This document shows positions 25,170 through 35,352 of a stretch of DNA of 64,000 bases, one piece after another. Source of the stretch: Bradyrhizobium sp. AUGA SZCCT0176. GTDB taxonomy: Bacteria > Pseudomonadota > Alphaproteobacteria > Rhizobiales > Xanthobacteraceae. Below the pieces are notes generated by a model that was not told the DNA's origin, did not search any database, and saw only the letters and a list, made by a program, of their open reading frames with translations. The position numbers and the translations under genes are program-made. The DNA lies in assembly GCF_018130145.1 (NCBI RefSeq), contig NZ_JAFCMB010000004.1:124001-188000 (forward strand), read 5' to 3'. Each line of letters begins with the position of its first letter. Position 1 is the first letter of the stretch.

Positions 25170-26837
25170 TCAGGTTACGGATGCAACCAGTTCCGGCTCG
25201 ATATGCGGCACGGCTTCAACCAGCTCACGTGTGTAAGCGGTTTTCGGATTGTCGAACATCGCCCGGCTCTCGCCCTGTTCGACGATGCGGCCATTTTGCA
25301 GCACGATGGTCCGGTCGCACATCATGCGAACGACGTTGAGGTCGTGGCTGACGAAGAGGAAGGCCAAGTCATCCTCACGTCGCAGCCGGTCGAGCAGTTG
25401 CAGCACCACCGCCTGTACCGATACATCCAACGCCGCCGTCGGCTCGTCCAGCACCAGGAGGCGCGGCCGGCAGGCGATGGCGCGGGCAATGCCGACACGA
25501 GCCTTCTGGCCGCCCGAAAGCTGATGCGGGAAGCGCGTCAGCAATTCGACCCCCAATCCGACCCGTCGTGCACACTCCTCCACTCGCTGCCGCAGCGCGT
25601 CGCCGGCGCGCATGCCACCCAGCCGCAACAGCGGATGGGCGATGCAGTCAAAGGCGGTGAAGCGCGGGTTGAGGCTGTCGTTCGGATCCTGAAAGACGAT
25701 CTGGATATCCTTGCGAAACGGCGAGCGGTGAAAATCGCGGGCCGGGATATGGCCGATCGACTGTCCTTCGAACGCGATCTCGCCCTCGCTCGGATCGATC
25801 AACCGGCAGATGATGCGCGATGTCGTGCTCTTGCCGGAACCCGACTCGCCGACCAAGCCTACGCTCTCGCCGGCATTGATCATCATCGAAAAGTCCGCGA
25901 CCGCCGGGGCCCCCTGATCGAACCGCTTTGCGAGTTTCTGCACCTCCAGCAGCGGCGGCGTGCCCGGAGCAGCCGGCGATTTGGGTGCGACCTGGATCGC
26001 CACTTCTCGACCCCTCTCCTCTTCCGGCACCAAATCCGCGATCCGGGACGTCGCCGTGGGCGAAGCAGCAACAAGGCGCTTGGTGTAGGAATGCTGCGGC
26101 GCTCGGAACAGTGTCAGCGGTTCGGCCTCCTCGACCAGCCGGCCTTGCTCCATCACCACGACGCGACGACAGTAACGGGCGGCGAGACCGAGGTCATGGG
26201 TGATCAGAATGGTCGCCATGCCGCGCTCGGCCGCAATCCCGGTCAACAAATCCATCACGACCTTTTGCGTCGTAACGTCGAGGCCGGTAGTGGGCTCGTC
26301 GGCGATCAGCAGTGCGGGATTACAGGAAATCGCCATCGCGATCATCACACGCTGGCACATACCGCCGGAGAGTTCGTGCGGATAAGCGGACATCCGCTTT
26401 TCGGGATCGCGGATTTGCACGGCGCGCAACAGTTCCAGCGCCTGCGCGCGCGCCTGATCCCGCGGCATTCGCTTATGAGCCGTGATGGCATCGGCGATCT
26501 GGTCGCCGACGGCACGGATTGGATTGAGCGCTGCGCGAGGATTTTGAAAGATCATCGCCATCGCCGCGCCGTGCAGATGACGGAAATCACTCCCTGATAT
26601 CCGCGTGATGTCCTGCCCGCGAAACCGGATATTGCCTGCCGTGATACGGCCGGCCGCATCCAGCAGCCGCGTGATCGCAAAACCCGTCACGGACTTGCCC
26701 GAACCGCTCTCGCCGACCAGGCCGAGCATCTCGCCCTCGCCGAGCGACAGCGTGACGCCACGCACCGCCTCGACAAGGCCACGCCGTGTCGAGAAAGTGA
26801 CGTGCAGGTCGTTTAATGCCAGCAGCGATGGGGTCAT
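25170..26837 (-). CDS. Fused double ABC ATPase of peptide/opine-type importer
   Basis: 555 residues from the ATG at 26837. Two complete ATPase domains in one chain, matching DppD and DppF fused. Domain 1: Walker A GESGSGKSVTG, signature LSGGMCQRV, Walker B LLIADEPTTGLD. Domain 2: GESGSGKSTTS, LSGGQKARVGIARA, LLVLDEPTAALD. Each ends with the oligopeptide-type C-terminal region. It energises uptake with the two upstream permeases. The ATG overlaps the permease stop by 4 bp. Last gene of the importer operon. Confidence 0.95.
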   Translation of the reverse strand: MTPSLLALNDLHVTFSTRRGLVEAVRGVTLSLGEGEMLGLVGESGSGKSVTGFAITRLLDAAGRITAGNIRFRGQDITRISGSDFRHLHGAAMAMIFQNPRAALNPIRAVGDQIADAITAHKRMPRDQARAQALELLRAVQIRDPEKRMSAYPHELSGGMCQRVMIAMAISCNPALLIADEPTTGLDVTTQKVVMDLLTGIAAERGMATILITHDLGLAARYCRRVVVMEQGRLVEEAEPLTLFRAPQHSYTKRLVAASPTATSRIADLVPEEERGREVAIQVAPKSPAAPGTPPLLEVQKLAKRFDQGAPAVADFSMMINAGESVGLVGESGSGKSTTSRIICRLIDPSEGEIAFEGQSIGHIPARDFHRSPFRKDIQIVFQDPNDSLNPRFTAFDCIAHPLLRLGGMRAGDALRQRVEECARRVGLGVELLTRFPHQLSGGQKARVGIARAIACRPRLLVLDEPTAALDVSVQAVVLQLLDRLRREDDLAFLFVSHDLNVVRMMCDRTIVLQNGRIVEQGESRAMFDNPKTAYTRELVEAVPHIEPELVASVT

Positions 26838-27682
26838 GTGCGCATGCGGGGGTCGAGAATATCGCGCACCCCGTCGCCGAGGAGGTTGAAGCACAGCACA
26901 GTCAGCATCAGCGCCAACCCGGGGAATGCAACCAGCCACCATTTGCCTGTCGAAATGAAGCGCGCGCCTTCGGCAACCATGATGCCCCATTCCGGCGTCG
27001 GCGGCTTGACGCCGAGACCGATAAAGGACAGTCCGGCCGCATTGAGGATCGCCCAGCCGAGATTGAGCGATATCTGCACCGCCATGGCCGGCAGCACGTT
27101 CGGCAGCAGGAAGCGCAGCACGACCGAGATGTGGCTGTCGCCGCAGGCGCGCGCCGCCTCGACCCAGCCGACATTGCGGCGGACGTTCACCTCCGCCCGC
27201 GCAAAGCGGATGTAGAACGGCAGATTGATGATGGCGGTCGCGATGATGATGTTCTCGACCCGGTTGCCGAGGGCCGCGACCATCGCCATCGCCAGCACGA
27301 AAAGCGGAAAGGCCATCACGACGTCGACGAAGCGGCCGACGCCGCGATCGAGACGGCCGCCGGTATAGCCGCAGATCGCGCCGATGACGGCGCCGATGGC
27401 AAAGGAGATCCCGACCGCCGAGACGGCGATGGCAAGGTCGAGTCGTGCGGCGACGATGAGGCGGCTGAATACGTCGCGGCCGAGCTGATCGGTGCCTGCG
27501 ATGTGCGCCGCGCTCGGCGGCTGCAGCGCCTGCGATACATTCGAGACGATCGGATCGTACGGCACGATCCAGGGCCCGAAGATCGCAATCAACACCAGCA
27601 GGAAAACGCCGGTCGCGGCGACACCGGTGAGCGGATTGCCGCGCAGGATCCAGCCGGCATGGCGTAATGTCGCACTGGTCAT
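26834..27682 (-). CDS. ABC permease, DppC type
   Basis: 282 residues from the ATG at 27682, which overlaps the previous permease stop by 4 bp. About six membrane helices. N-terminal region has LLVLIAIFGPWIVPYDP and HIAGTDQLGRDVFSRLI, the DppC/OppC hallmark. The EAA loop is EAARACGDSHISVVLRFLLP. It forms the channel with the DppB-like subunit. Confidence 0.94.
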   Translation of the reverse strand: MTSATLRHAGWILRGNPLTGVAATGVFLLVLIAIFGPWIVPYDPIVSNVSQALQPPSAAHIAGTDQLGRDVFSRLIVAARLDLAIAVSAVGISFAIGAVIGAICGYTGGRLDRGVGRFVDVVMAFPLFVLAMAMVAALGNRVENIIIATAIINLPFYIRFARAEVNVRRNVGWVEAARACGDSHISVVLRFLLPNVLPAMAVQISLNLGWAILNAAGLSFIGLGVKPPTPEWGIMVAEGARFISTGKWWLVAFPGLALMLTVLCFNLLGDGVRDILDPRMRT

Positions 27683-28710
27683 CCGATTGTCACCCTGGGA
27701 TCGGCGATACCATAGAGGATGTCCACCAACAAATTGACGATCACGAACACGGTCGCCATCAGCAGCACGAAGCCTTGCACCGGCGCATAATCGGAAGACA
27801 GCAACGCATCGAGCGCGTAGGAAGCGACGCCCGGCCACGAGAATACCTTTTCCACCAGCACATTGGCGCCGAGCATGGTCGAGAACACGATGCCGGCGAT
27901 GGTGATGACCGGTAGGATGGCGTTGCGCAGTGCATAGGTGACGACGATTTTCCACCACGGAAGGCCCATGGAGCGCGCGGTGCGCACGAAATCACTGCCC
28001 AGCGAGACCAGCATCGAGGCGCGCGTGATGCGCGCCAGCGGCGCCACCACGAACAGCGCCATGCTGAGCGCCGGCAGGATCAGTTGCCGGAAGGCGGCCC
28101 ACCAGCCATCGAAATCGCCGGCGATCAGGAAATCGATCAACAGGAAACCGGTTCGCCTCGGCGGCAGCGATGCGAAGATATCGACCCGGCCGGTCGGATC
28201 AGGCGCAAGCCCGAGCAGGTAATAGAAAACATAGATCAGCAACAGGCCCGAGACGAATGTCGGGACACAGACACCGAGCGCGCAGAAAAATCGCACGCCG
28301 TGGTCGATGATGGAGCCCGGTCTGAGCGCTGCCAGCACACCGAGGGGCACCGCCGACACCAGCGCGATCAGCAGCGCCGTAAGCGTCAGTTCCAGCGAGG
28401 CCGGCAGCCGCTCGCGCAGATCCTTCGTGACCATTTGGCCGGTCATCATCGACCGACCGAGATTGCCGCTGCCGACGTCATAGAGATAGAGCATCAGTTG
28501 TTCGGGCATCGGCTTGTCGAGGCCCATCTGCTTGCGGATGACCTCGATCTCCTCCTTGCCGGAGTTCGGCCCGGAGGCGAAGAACACCGCCGGATCGCCC
28601 GGCAGCACCCGCATCAGCAGGAAGGTGAACACGAGCACGCCAAACAGCGCCGGCAGCGAGGACAGGAAACGCCTGCCCGCCCGTATCACCGTTGCTCCAA
28701 AGGCCGCCAT
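27679..28710 (-). CDS. ABC permease, DppB type
   Basis: 343 residues from the ATG at 28710, 13 bp after the binding-protein stop. Opening RFLSSLPALFGVLVFTFLL and LPGDPAVFF are typical of DppB. The EAA loop is TARSMGLPWWKIVVTYALRN. About six membrane helices with a longer periplasmic loop near residues 190-220 (SLPPRRTGFLLIDFL). Pairs with the DppC-type permease. Confidence 0.94.
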   Translation of the reverse strand: MAAFGATVIRAGRRFLSSLPALFGVLVFTFLLMRVLPGDPAVFFASGPNSGKEEIEVIRKQMGLDKPMPEQLMLYLYDVGSGNLGRSMMTGQMVTKDLRERLPASLELTLTALLIALVSAVPLGVLAALRPGSIIDHGVRFFCALGVCVPTFVSGLLLIYVFYYLLGLAPDPTGRVDIFASLPPRRTGFLLIDFLIAGDFDGWWAAFRQLILPALSMALFVVAPLARITRASMLVSLGSDFVRTARSMGLPWWKIVVTYALRNAILPVITIAGIVFSTMLGANVLVEKVFSWPGVASYALDALLSSDYAPVQGFVLLMATVFVIVNLLVDILYGIADPRVTIG

Positions 28711-28723
28711 CGTACCCGCCGGG

Positions 28724-30340
28724 TTACTTGCGACTGAGATCGCGATAATCGACCTGCCGGTGGAACTGGTAGGTGTAGCCTTCGACCGAGGCCGCCATGA
28801 CCGCGTCCTGGCTGGGCTGCCAGAGCGGAATCTGCGGCATCTCGGTGAAATGGATGGCGTTGAGCTTCCTGCCGTCTTCCTCATACTTGGCCGCATCGGG
28901 TTCGAAGCGGGCCTTCTGCGCGATCTCCACCAGTTCGGCATTGTTGATCGACGAGTAGTTCCAGCGCTGATTGCCGGTGTAGAAGTTGCGGTAGAAATAG
29001 TCTGGCGAAGGCAACCAGGCGACGATGCCCTCGGTAAAGAAAGGCAGCTTCTTCTCGTTGATCTGCGTCGACATCTGCGCATCCGGCAGCTTCTGGATAT
29101 CGACCTTGATGCCGATCTTGGCGAGCGACTCCTTCACTAGCGCAGCCATAGGCTCGGCGGTGGAAGCCTGACCGACGTTAAAGCTGAACGTGGTCGAGAA
29201 GCCGTCCGGCATGCCGGCCGCCTTCAGATATTCCCTGGCCTTATCGAGGTCGAGTTTCACCGGCTGCGGTACAGGATAGGCGCCGCTCGATGGCTTGCCA
29301 TCAGCCCATGTTGCGCCAAACAGCGGCGACCCGCGGCTGAACAGCGCCGCCTTGAACATGTCGTCATAGGGCAGCGCAAAAGCGACGGCGCGGCGCACAT
29401 TGACGTTGTCGAAGGGCGGGATTTGATTGTTCATCGAAACGAAGGTGACGGAATTGTATTGCGGCGTCGAGATCACCTTCAGCTTGGCTTTGGCTTCGAG
29501 CGACTGGACGTCGCTCGCCTGCAGATCGACGACGATATCGGCGTCGCCACGCTCGACCAGATTGGCGCGCGTCGCCGGCTCCGGCACCGACTGCACGATG
29601 ACGCGTTTGAAGAACGCCGACTTGTCGGTCGTGCCGCGGTTCCAGGCCTCGTTGCGCACCATGATCACCTGTTCACCCGGCTTGAACGTCTCGATCCTGT
29701 AGGCGCCGCTGCCGGCCGTGTTCTCCTTCAACCACGCCGTTGCCCAGGGATCCTCTGCCGTCGCATGCGACTTGGCGACCTTGGAGTTGATGATGATCGG
29801 GTAGACGGTGGCGAGATTCGGTAAGGCCAGCTTGTCCGGCTTCGGCAGCGTCACCTCGATGGTCAAGGGGTCGACGACCTTGAACTGATCGGCTGATGTC
29901 AACGATCCCGTGAGAAGCTGCGCCTTGCCGAGGATCGGCGCCGTGACGACGCGGTCGAGCGACCACTTGACGTCATCAGCGGTGACCGGTGTACCGTCCT
30001 GGAATTTCGCGTCCTTGCGCAGGCGAAAAGTCATCTTCAGCCCGTCCGGGCTGACCTCGTAGGATTCCGCCAGCTCTCCGGTGATCTTGCTGAGGTCAAA
30101 CACCCATTTGCCATTGAGTTGCTTGCGGCCAAATGACACGAGCCGGTCGTAGGTGCTGAGACTCACCGCAAAGGCTTCGCGGGTCGAACCCGGAACATTC
30201 GGCTCGAGCGTATTGACCGATGCGCCGGTGACGTAGCGCAGCGTTTCCGCGCGCGTTTGTGCCTGCACCGATCCGGCGGCCAGTGAAAACGCGACAAAGG
30301 CTACCGCCGAAAGCAGACGCCTGGATCCTGTAACGCCCAT
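28724..30340 (-). CDS. ABC substrate-binding protein, family 5 (peptide/opine type)
   Basis: 538 residues with a cleavable signal peptide (LLSAVAFVAFSLAAGSVQA). Family 5 features: LRYVTGASVNTLEPN, FRLRKDAKFQDGTPVTADDV, NNQIPPFDNVNVRRAVAFAL. Family 5 proteins bind peptides, but also opines, glutathione, nickel and various amides. The neighbouring hydantoin genes suggest a carbamoyl or cyclic-amide ligand, which is inference. First gene of the importer operon. Confidence 0.93.
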   Translation of the reverse strand: MGVTGSRRLLSAVAFVAFSLAAGSVQAQTRAETLRYVTGASVNTLEPNVPGSTREAFAVSLSTYDRLVSFGRKQLNGKWVFDLSKITGELAESYEVSPDGLKMTFRLRKDAKFQDGTPVTADDVKWSLDRVVTAPILGKAQLLTGSLTSADQFKVVDPLTIEVTLPKPDKLALPNLATVYPIIINSKVAKSHATAEDPWATAWLKENTAGSGAYRIETFKPGEQVIMVRNEAWNRGTTDKSAFFKRVIVQSVPEPATRANLVERGDADIVVDLQASDVQSLEAKAKLKVISTPQYNSVTFVSMNNQIPPFDNVNVRRAVAFALPYDDMFKAALFSRGSPLFGATWADGKPSSGAYPVPQPVKLDLDKAREYLKAAGMPDGFSTTFSFNVGQASTAEPMAALVKESLAKIGIKVDIQKLPDAQMSTQINEKKLPFFTEGIVAWLPSPDYFYRNFYTGNQRWNYSSINNAELVEIAQKARFEPDAAKYEEDGRKLNAIHFTEMPQIPLWQPSQDAVMAASVEGYTYQFHRQVDYRDLSRK

Positions 30341-30479
30341 CGAACTTATTCCCTATATTGTCAGGTTTATTTTCTGAATGAGAACATCAACTTAAAGCAA
30401 GGGATATGCCAACCGGAACCGCCAGAGGCAGGAGCATAGTAGGTATGAGCCGAGCTTCCCAAACGCGGTTGAAAACCGT

Positions 30480-31913
30480 TCACCGTTCCTCACCCGTCGT
30501 GGATGCTTGCCGCACGACGACAGCCTGGGGCACGTCATACGCCTTGAACGAAGCCCAGTGCCGCTCGATGTCCGCGCGAAACAGGCCGCGTGTCAACCCG
30601 TGCACCAGCTTCGGCACGGCCGTGGTCATCGCATTGATCGATGAGCCCGAAGCACCGAAGCTCATGGTGGAGGCGATCGCGAAGACATGAATGTTCGCGA
30701 TCCATGGTGTTTCACCGGCGACCCGCTCCATCAGCGCATAGTCGTCAGCGAGATAGGGAAAACGCCCGAGCCGCGGGCTGCGCTCGTCCGGCGGCGGCTG
30801 GTAGCGGTCGGCCCAGGTCGCGATGTTGGCGGCGCTGCTTCGCAGTTCGGGCCGGCCGGCAAAATTCATGTCGATCCCTGTGCCGCAGATCACGAAGTCG
30901 GCCGCGAACACGCCCCGCGGCGTCTGCAAGTCGACGCCGCAAGCCGTTTGCGTGGCGGCTTCGATCGGTGCCCCCTCCTGCAGGCGAAAATTGGGATGAC
31001 GCGCGCAGCGGTCGTAGGTTGCTTGCGGAAAACCTTCCCGCATCTCCAGAACAGCGCGCATGAAGCGCCAGCGCCAGGCATCATCCAGATCACAGAAGTG
31101 ACGCAGGAAGCCGCGGAACGTGAGCCAGCGGTAGGGCTGGATCACCTGGATCTCCGCCCTGCGGCAAAACAGATCCACCTCGGCCGCGCCTGCCTCCAGT
31201 GCGGTCGCTGCATTGTCGAAGGCCGAGGCGCCGGCGCCGATCACCGCAACATTCTTGCCGCGCAAGCGGGCGAAGTCGATCGGCTGGGCCGCATGCGCGC
31301 AAACCGACGACGGCAGATGGCGTAGCGGCTCCGGAATGGTCCAGTCGCCCATGCCTTCCTGCCCCGTCGCCAGCACAATCTTGCGCGCAAAGACAGTATC
31401 GAAACCATCAGCCGTTTGCACCTTGGCCGCGAGCAATCCTCCGGTCGCAGGCGATATCTCGACGACCTCGCAACCATTCCGCACCGGCAGGTCCAGGATG
31501 CGCCTGAACCAGAGCAGATACTCCGCCCACAGCGCGCGTGAAATCAGGTCGAGATTGCGCCAGTCCTCTTCGCCGAACCGCGCCTCGTGCCAGGACTGAT
31601 AAGTCAGGCTGGGAATATCAAGATCGGGCCCGGTGAAATGCTTCGGACTGCGCAGCGTATGCATGCGGGCGTAAGTGAGCCACGGTCCTTCCTGCCCCTC
31701 CTCGGATTTGTCGAGCACGAGGATGTTGCTCACCTGCGAGCGCATCAGCCCAAACGCCGTCGCGAGCCCAGATTGCCCGGCGCCCACCACGAGCACGTCC
31801 AGCGCCGGTCTGCCGTCGGGCCCGAGCTTCGGCGTCAGCCACGCAGCATCCGGATGCGCGGTCTTGGCAAGATCGGCGCGAACCTGGGCTTCGAGAGCGA
31901 GCAAGCTATTCAT
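30480..31913 (-). CDS. NAD(P)/FAD-binding flavoprotein monooxygenase-like
   Basis: 477 residues from the ATG at 31913, overlapping the SDR stop by 4 bp. The FAD site is LVVGAGQSGLATAFGL, then EEGQEGPWLTYARM. The second Rossmann motif is VAVIGAGASAFDNAATAL. IVLATGQEG and FVICGTGIDM are the ATG motifs of class B flavoprotein monooxygenases and related putative lysine/ornithine hydroxylases. Possible oxidation of an amine- or ring-bearing substrate; the substrate is unknown. Next to a flavin-metabolism gene set. Confidence 0.82.
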   Translation of the reverse strand: MNSLLALEAQVRADLAKTAHPDAAWLTPKLGPDGRPALDVLVVGAGQSGLATAFGLMRSQVSNILVLDKSEEGQEGPWLTYARMHTLRSPKHFTGPDLDIPSLTYQSWHEARFGEEDWRNLDLISRALWAEYLLWFRRILDLPVRNGCEVVEISPATGGLLAAKVQTADGFDTVFARKIVLATGQEGMGDWTIPEPLRHLPSSVCAHAAQPIDFARLRGKNVAVIGAGASAFDNAATALEAGAAEVDLFCRRAEIQVIQPYRWLTFRGFLRHFCDLDDAWRWRFMRAVLEMREGFPQATYDRCARHPNFRLQEGAPIEAATQTACGVDLQTPRGVFAADFVICGTGIDMNFAGRPELRSSAANIATWADRYQPPPDERSPRLGRFPYLADDYALMERVAGETPWIANIHVFAIASTMSFGASGSSINAMTTAVPKLVHGLTRGLFRADIERHWASFKAYDVPQAVVVRQASTTGEER

Positions 31914-32671
31914 GCCGCGAGCCATCCGCCATCCACCACCATCACGGTGCCGGTCGTAAAGGAAGACGCATCGCTGGCGAGGTGGAGCGCGGCCTGGGCC
32001 ACCTCCTCCGCCTGGCCAAATCGCTTCATGGCATGGCGGTTGCGGGACGCTTCACGCACTGGTTCAGGGTCGGCATGGCGAGCAAAACTGCGTCGCAGCA
32101 TCGGCGTGTCGATGGCGCCCGGCGCGATCGCGTTGACCCGGATTCCGTCCGTGGCGAAATCCACCGCCATCGTCCGGGTAAGGCTGATGATCGCGCCCTT
32201 GGCCGCGATATAGGCGCTGTTGCCCTTGCCGCCGGCTATCGCCAGTTGCGAGGCGAGCGCAATGATCGAGCCGCTGCCTTGCCGCTGCATCTCGGGCACT
32301 GCCGCGCGTGCCCAGAGCCAGGTGCCGCCGACATTGGTGCGGAACACCGCATCCCAATCGGCGGGATCGGTGGTCAGCACCGTGCCGCCGCAGGAAAAGC
32401 CCGCCGCGGCCATCAGCACATCGAGGCGGCCGCGCCGCGCTATGACATCGCCAACCACAGTTTGCGCGAAATCCGCCTCGCCGACATCGCCGACATGGAA
32501 TGAAGCTTCACCCTTCACGCCGTCGATCGCCGCCAGCGTCTCCTGCAAACCCGCACTGTCGCGATCGACCAACGCGATAAAGGCGCCCTCCTTCGCAAAC
32601 AGCGCCGCACTGGCGCGGCCGATGCCGGAGCCAGCGCCGGTTATGATCGCCGTCCGCCCTGTCAGTCTCAT
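31910..32671 (-). CDS. Short-chain dehydrogenase/reductase
   Basis: 253 residues, classical SDR. Cofactor motif TGAGSGIGRA, Asp in VDRDS favours NAD, NVGG in place of NNAG-type loop, catalytic Ser in ALASQLA, Tyr/Lys in YIAAK. C-terminal GTVMVVDGGWLA is standard. It likely oxidises a secondary alcohol made in this pathway. One base separates it from the epimerase stop upstream, and it is coupled to the flavoprotein downstream. Confidence 0.92.
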   Translation of the reverse strand: MRLTGRTAIITGAGSGIGRASAALFAKEGAFIALVDRDSAGLQETLAAIDGVKGEASFHVGDVGEADFAQTVVGDVIARRGRLDVLMAAAGFSCGGTVLTTDPADWDAVFRTNVGGTWLWARAAVPEMQRQGSGSIIALASQLAIAGGKGNSAYIAAKGAIISLTRTMAVDFATDGIRVNAIAPGAIDTPMLRRSFARHADPEPVREASRNRHAMKRFGQAEEVAQAALHLASDASSFTTGTVMVVDGGWLAA

Positions 32672-32672
32672 G

Positions 32673-33650
32673 TCAGGCTTTCCCTCGATGTTCTTTCCAC
32701 CAGTTGCTCAGTTCGACGACGGAATCGGCGCAGCCGAACCGCGCGCGCCAGCCGAACTCTTCCGCCATGCGCGTGACCGAAAGCGGCGCCCGGTCGGCTG
32801 GACTATGCAGGTCGATCGTCGCCGCTTCACCGGCATCGGTCAGCCTGCAAATGAAACCGGGGCGCAGCGCGGCCAATTCCTGCCCCCATTGGAGCGCCGG
32901 CCATTCCACGCCGGTCGAAATATTGTAGAGCTGATGCTTGGGCCGCTCCGCCTCGATCAGCAACGTCACGGCTTCCGCGACATCCACGGCATAGATCCAG
33001 TCCCTGATGCCCGGACGTGACAGAACGGCCTCGCGTTTCTCCTGCATCGCAGCCAGAATCTGCACCTGCGGGCTTGGCGTGTCGCGCACCTCGTTGCTCC
33101 GCTCCCACGGGCCGAATACGGCGCTCAGCCGTACGCTGACGATTTGGCATTGCCATAGGGTGGAAAGGCGCGCGGCCACTTTCTCCGACGCGAGTTTGGT
33201 AATGGCGTAGAGTGAAACCGGATCGCAAGGCGTCTCCTCATCAAGCACCGCATTCCCAAATGCGCTGGCGCCGTAGGCAGCCGCGGACGACAGATTGATG
33301 ATGCGCTTGACGCCAGTGCGCTGCGCCGCGATCAGGACCGGCGTCTGAGCCAGCAGATTGACCCGCAGAATGGTCTCGGGATCCTTTGCCTCGCGCTCCG
33401 GACCGGCCGTGATTGCGGCTCCGAGAATGATCGCCTCATAGCTGGCTGCGATCGCCTGCCCGACGGCATTCTGATCGGTGATATCGCCCTGGATGACGGT
33501 CAGCCGATCCGCGTGAGAGGCAAGATACCTGGCTGCGTCAGACGGCAAGCCCGCGCGGTCGAACAACGTCACCGCATGACCGCGCGCCAGCAATGTCGCG
33601 GCGATATTGAGCCCAACAAAACCGGTGCCGCCGAAAACAAGGATTCTCAT
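32673..33650 (-). CDS. NAD-dependent epimerase/dehydratase (extended SDR)
   Basis: 325 residues. Cofactor motif FGGTGFVGLNIA, catalytic YAITK, and an LSSAAAYG strand with Ser. Extended SDRs act on nucleotide sugars or as lactone-type dehydrogenases; nothing here specifies the substrate, and the gene context is not sugar metabolism. Transcribed with the SDR and flavoprotein, 31 bp after hydantoinase. Confidence 0.88.
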   Translation of the reverse strand: MRILVFGGTGFVGLNIAATLLARGHAVTLFDRAGLPSDAARYLASHADRLTVIQGDITDQNAVGQAIAASYEAIILGAAITAGPEREAKDPETILRVNLLAQTPVLIAAQRTGVKRIINLSSAAAYGASAFGNAVLDEETPCDPVSLYAITKLASEKVAARLSTLWQCQIVSVRLSAVFGPWERSNEVRDTPSPQVQILAAMQEKREAVLSRPGIRDWIYAVDVAEAVTLLIEAERPKHQLYNISTGVEWPALQWGQELAALRPGFICRLTDAGEAATIDLHSPADRAPLSVTRMAEEFGWRARFGCADSVVELSNWWKEHRGKA

Positions 33651-33681
33651 TTCTCAATCCGAACTCGTCGCGGCGGACAGA

Positions 33682-35151
33682 TCACAGGAGCCTCGCCCCG
33701 AAATTCTGTTCCGGGTCCATATCCGATACCAGCCGGCCGGTCGGTTTCGCCGCCTCTCCTCCCGTGCGTGCGAGGAAACGCCCTGAGCCTGCTTCGACCG
33801 AACGTTTGCCGTCCGACACGATCACGCGCCCGCGCGATAGCACGGTCACCGGCCAGCCGCGCAGCTTGCGGCCGGCAAAGGGCGTATAGCCCGTGAGGTC
33901 ATGCATCATCTCATCGCTCAGCGTCACCTCTCGCGCCGGGTCCCAGATCGCGATATCCGCATCGGCGCCAACCGCAATCGAGCCTTTCCGCGGATGCAGA
34001 TTGTAGATCTTTGCAGGTGCCGTCGCGGTCAGTTCGACGAACTTTTCGATTCCGAGGCGCCCCTTGGAAACCATGGCGTCGAACAGCAGCGGCAACCGGA
34101 CTTCAAGGCCCGGCAAACCGTTCGCCACCTGCTTGAAATTAGGATTGGGGCCGGCCCGCAGTTTACCGGTTTCGTCGAATCGGTACGGCGCGTGGTCGGA
34201 CGACACGGTCTGGAGATCGCCGAGCGCCAACGCCTGCCACAGCGCTTCCTGGTCGGCGGCGCGCCGCGGCGGCGGGCTGCACATCCATTTGGCGCCTTCC
34301 ACGCCGGGCTTGTCGAGATCATCGGCCGTGAGAAACAGATATTGCGGGCAGGTCTCCGCGAACACCTTCAGCCCCTGCCCGCGCGCATCGCGGATCACCC
34401 TGGCGCCTTCCGCCGTCGAGACGTGGAAGATCATGATCGGTTGGTCGATCAGCGCAGCCATGCCAATCAACCGCGTGAACGCCTCCGCTTCCGAAACGCG
34501 GGCGTGGCTGATAGCGTGATATTTCGGATGGGTATAACCGCGCGCGAGCAGCCGCTTCACCATCCAGGAAATGATCCCGTGATTCTCGGCATGGGCGCAG
34601 AGCATCGCGCCGCCGTCACGCGCCGTCAGCAGAATGTCGAGCAGCGGCTCGTCATCGATCTTCAGGCGATCATAGGTCATGAAGATCTTGATCGAGCCAT
34701 GGCCCTGCTTGATCAATGCCGGCAGATCCGTCTCCAGCGTTTCCTTTGTCGGATCGGCGATGATCATGTGAAAGGCGTAGTCGATCACCGCGCCCTTTTT
34801 TGCCAGCGCATGATAGTCCTCCAGCACCTGCGGCAGTTTCATGCCGACGTGCTGGGCCGCGAACGAGATCACGCTCGTGGTGCCACCGAAGGCCGCCGAG
34901 ACCGTCGCGCTCTCGAACGTATCGGCGTTCATGATACCCGCGGCCGATAGCTGTTCGATGTGGGCGTGGCTGTCGACGCCGCCGGGCAGCACCAGCTTGC
35001 CGCGCGCATCGATCTCGCGTCGCCCGGCCGGCAAGCCGCGGCCGACAGCAACAATCGTCTCGCCGGAAATGGCGACATCGGCCTCGAACACGTCGCTGAC
35101 GGTCGCGACGCGTCCGCCGCGAATGAGAAGGTCGTAGGCGGGTTCGGTCAT
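33682..35151 (-). CDS. D-hydantoinase / dihydropyrimidinase
   Basis: 489 residues, usual for the family. The binuclear zinc site is complete: His62 and His64 in SHAH, carboxylated Lys155 in GSIKIFMTY, His187 in CAHAEN, His243 in FHVST, Asp319 in SSDHAPY. It hydrolyses hydantoins or dihydropyrimidines to N-carbamoyl amino acids. The D-carbamoylase and hydantoin racemase nearby complete a hydantoinase process. Divergent from the racemase gene, 201 bp gap. Confidence 0.93.
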   Translation of the reverse strand: MTEPAYDLLIRGGRVATVSDVFEADVAISGETIVAVGRGLPAGRREIDARGKLVLPGGVDSHAHIEQLSAAGIMNADTFESATVSAAFGGTTSVISFAAQHVGMKLPQVLEDYHALAKKGAVIDYAFHMIIADPTKETLETDLPALIKQGHGSIKIFMTYDRLKIDDEPLLDILLTARDGGAMLCAHAENHGIISWMVKRLLARGYTHPKYHAISHARVSEAEAFTRLIGMAALIDQPIMIFHVSTAEGARVIRDARGQGLKVFAETCPQYLFLTADDLDKPGVEGAKWMCSPPPRRAADQEALWQALALGDLQTVSSDHAPYRFDETGKLRAGPNPNFKQVANGLPGLEVRLPLLFDAMVSKGRLGIEKFVELTATAPAKIYNLHPRKGSIAVGADADIAIWDPAREVTLSDEMMHDLTGYTPFAGRKLRGWPVTVLSRGRVIVSDGKRSVEAGSGRFLARTGGEAAKPTGRLVSDMDPEQNFGARLL

Positions 35152-35352
35152 GGCAAACTCTCCAAGTCAGGTCCTGAATCGCAAGTCGGGCGTCCGCTGC
35201 ATAAAAGCACAGATCGTGTCGCTACACTCCCTTGCGCTTTGGGAGCAGACAGTGGACCATGCATCGCTCGATGGCATGGTCATTGCTTCCATCGAAATCT
35301 CTTTGCGCCTCGGCCCCACGGCATCGGCCGATGCACCGTCCAGCAGGAAAAC

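Noticed and set aside
25146..26597. 483-codon plus-strand frame opposite the double ATPase
   Set aside because: Antisense to both Walker motifs; no recognisable domain.
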